This document shows, piece after piece, positions 63,933-64,000 of a stretch of 64,000 bases of DNA; position 1 is the stretch's first letter, and the number at the start of each line of letters is the position of its first letter. Below the pieces are notes generated by a model. The model did not search any database. It was not told the origin of the DNA and saw only the letters and a program-made list of their open reading frames with translations. The stretch is taken from contig NZ_JAEACF010000001.1 in NCBI RefSeq assembly GCF_016401385.1, positions 1,860,001 through 1,924,000 on the forward strand, written 5' to 3'. A program made the position numbers and the translations under genes. The stretch is from Fictibacillus halophilus (lineage in GTDB: Bacteria; Bacillota; Bacilli; Bacillales; Fictibacillaceae).

Positions 63933-64000
63933 GCTGCACCACCAGATGATCTGTAGATCTCATTCAATGCTCCGTCATAGATTCTTTGAATCGTTCCCGG
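63929..64000 (-). CDS. spoIIIAA: SpoIIIAA, C-terminal end
   Basis: Partial: only the last 23 codons, ending IQRIYDGALNEIYRSSGGAA, before TGA. The rest of this ATPase-like protein lies beyond the right edge. Identified mainly from position, first gene of spoIIIA, and overlap with spoIIIAB. Confidence 0.75.
   Translation of the reverse strand, partial: PGTIQRIYDGALNEIYRSSGGAA

Overview
The window is about 64 kb of a low-GC, endospore-forming Firmicute of the family Bacillaceae. Evidence includes spo0A, spoIVB, the spoIIIA operon, Bacillus-type ribosome binding sites, a proline T-box, and a gene order that largely follows the Bacillus subtilis yqj-yqi-yqh region (yqjW/yqjX, yqjP/yqjQ, proI, yqjH, yqjD-yqjE, artPQM, brxB, bkd, spo0A, spoIVB, recN, argR, yqxC, dxs, ispA, xseBA, folD, nusB, yqhY, accCB, spoIIIA). 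It is not B. subtilis itself. It carries an OLE RNA and its membrane partner OapA between ispA and dxs, a methylmalonyl-CoA mutase pathway, and extra CoA-transferase/thiolase genes. A Fictibacillus-like genus is my guess, not something the sequence proves.

Layout. 1-3.2 kb: acyl-CoA metabolism (scoB, cut by the window edge, scoA, thiolase; divergent HMG-CoA lyase). 3.2-7.4 kb: a HesB-like protein and a PadR repressor facing a divergent RND exporter (swrC-like), with an ATGT-N8-ACAT dyad between them. 7.6-9 kb: two atypical HPr/Crh-like proteins around a TVP38 membrane protein. 9.2-13.5 kb: a signal-less amidase-glucosaminidase, a ZIP transporter, and an SOS-controlled Y-family polymerase with YolD and YqzH partners. 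13.7-20.5 kb: SDR and MBL enzymes, T-box-controlled proI, a DUF3889 protein, GDPD, NamA, PAP2. 20.5-28.5 kb: Pol IV, a MarR-type regulator, the propionyl-CoA to succinyl-CoA operon (mutase, B12-domain/epimerase fusion, carboxyltransferase) with a PepT-like peptidase, Prli42 and an L,D-transpeptidase. 28.8-33.2 kb: aromatic acid exporter family protein, arginine-type ABC transporter, Nudix enzyme and bacilliredoxin. 33.4-43.9 kb: the sigma-54-driven branched-chain keto-acid operon and its activator BkdR. 44-64 kb: spo0A, spoIVB, recN, argR, the isoprenoid/DNA-repair/folate operon with OLE RNA, accBC, and spoIIIAA(partial)-AH.

How the genes work together. The bkd operon turns branched-chain keto acids into branched acyl-CoAs. 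Their breakdown yields propionyl-CoA, which the mutase operon can feed to succinyl-CoA, while HMG-CoA lyase, CoA transferase and thiolase fit the leucine/acetoacetate branch. ArgR, encoded here, has plausible operators in front of the ABC transporter operon. cre-like sites precede mvaB, accBC and (weaker) the mutase operon, suggesting CcpA control of acyl-CoA traffic. Spo0A, SpoIVB and SpoIIIA serve sporulation, and the signal-less amidase may act in mother-cell lysis.

Non-coding highlights: OLE RNA (about 613 nt, with complementary ends); three copies of a palindromic 127-211 bp dispersed repeat with compensatory base changes; three intergenic loci of 20-21 bp tandem repeats; the T-box; a sigma-54 promoter with upstream dyads; 0A boxes; tandem LexA boxes. 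No rRNA, tRNA, CRISPR array, insertion sequence or prophage was seen.
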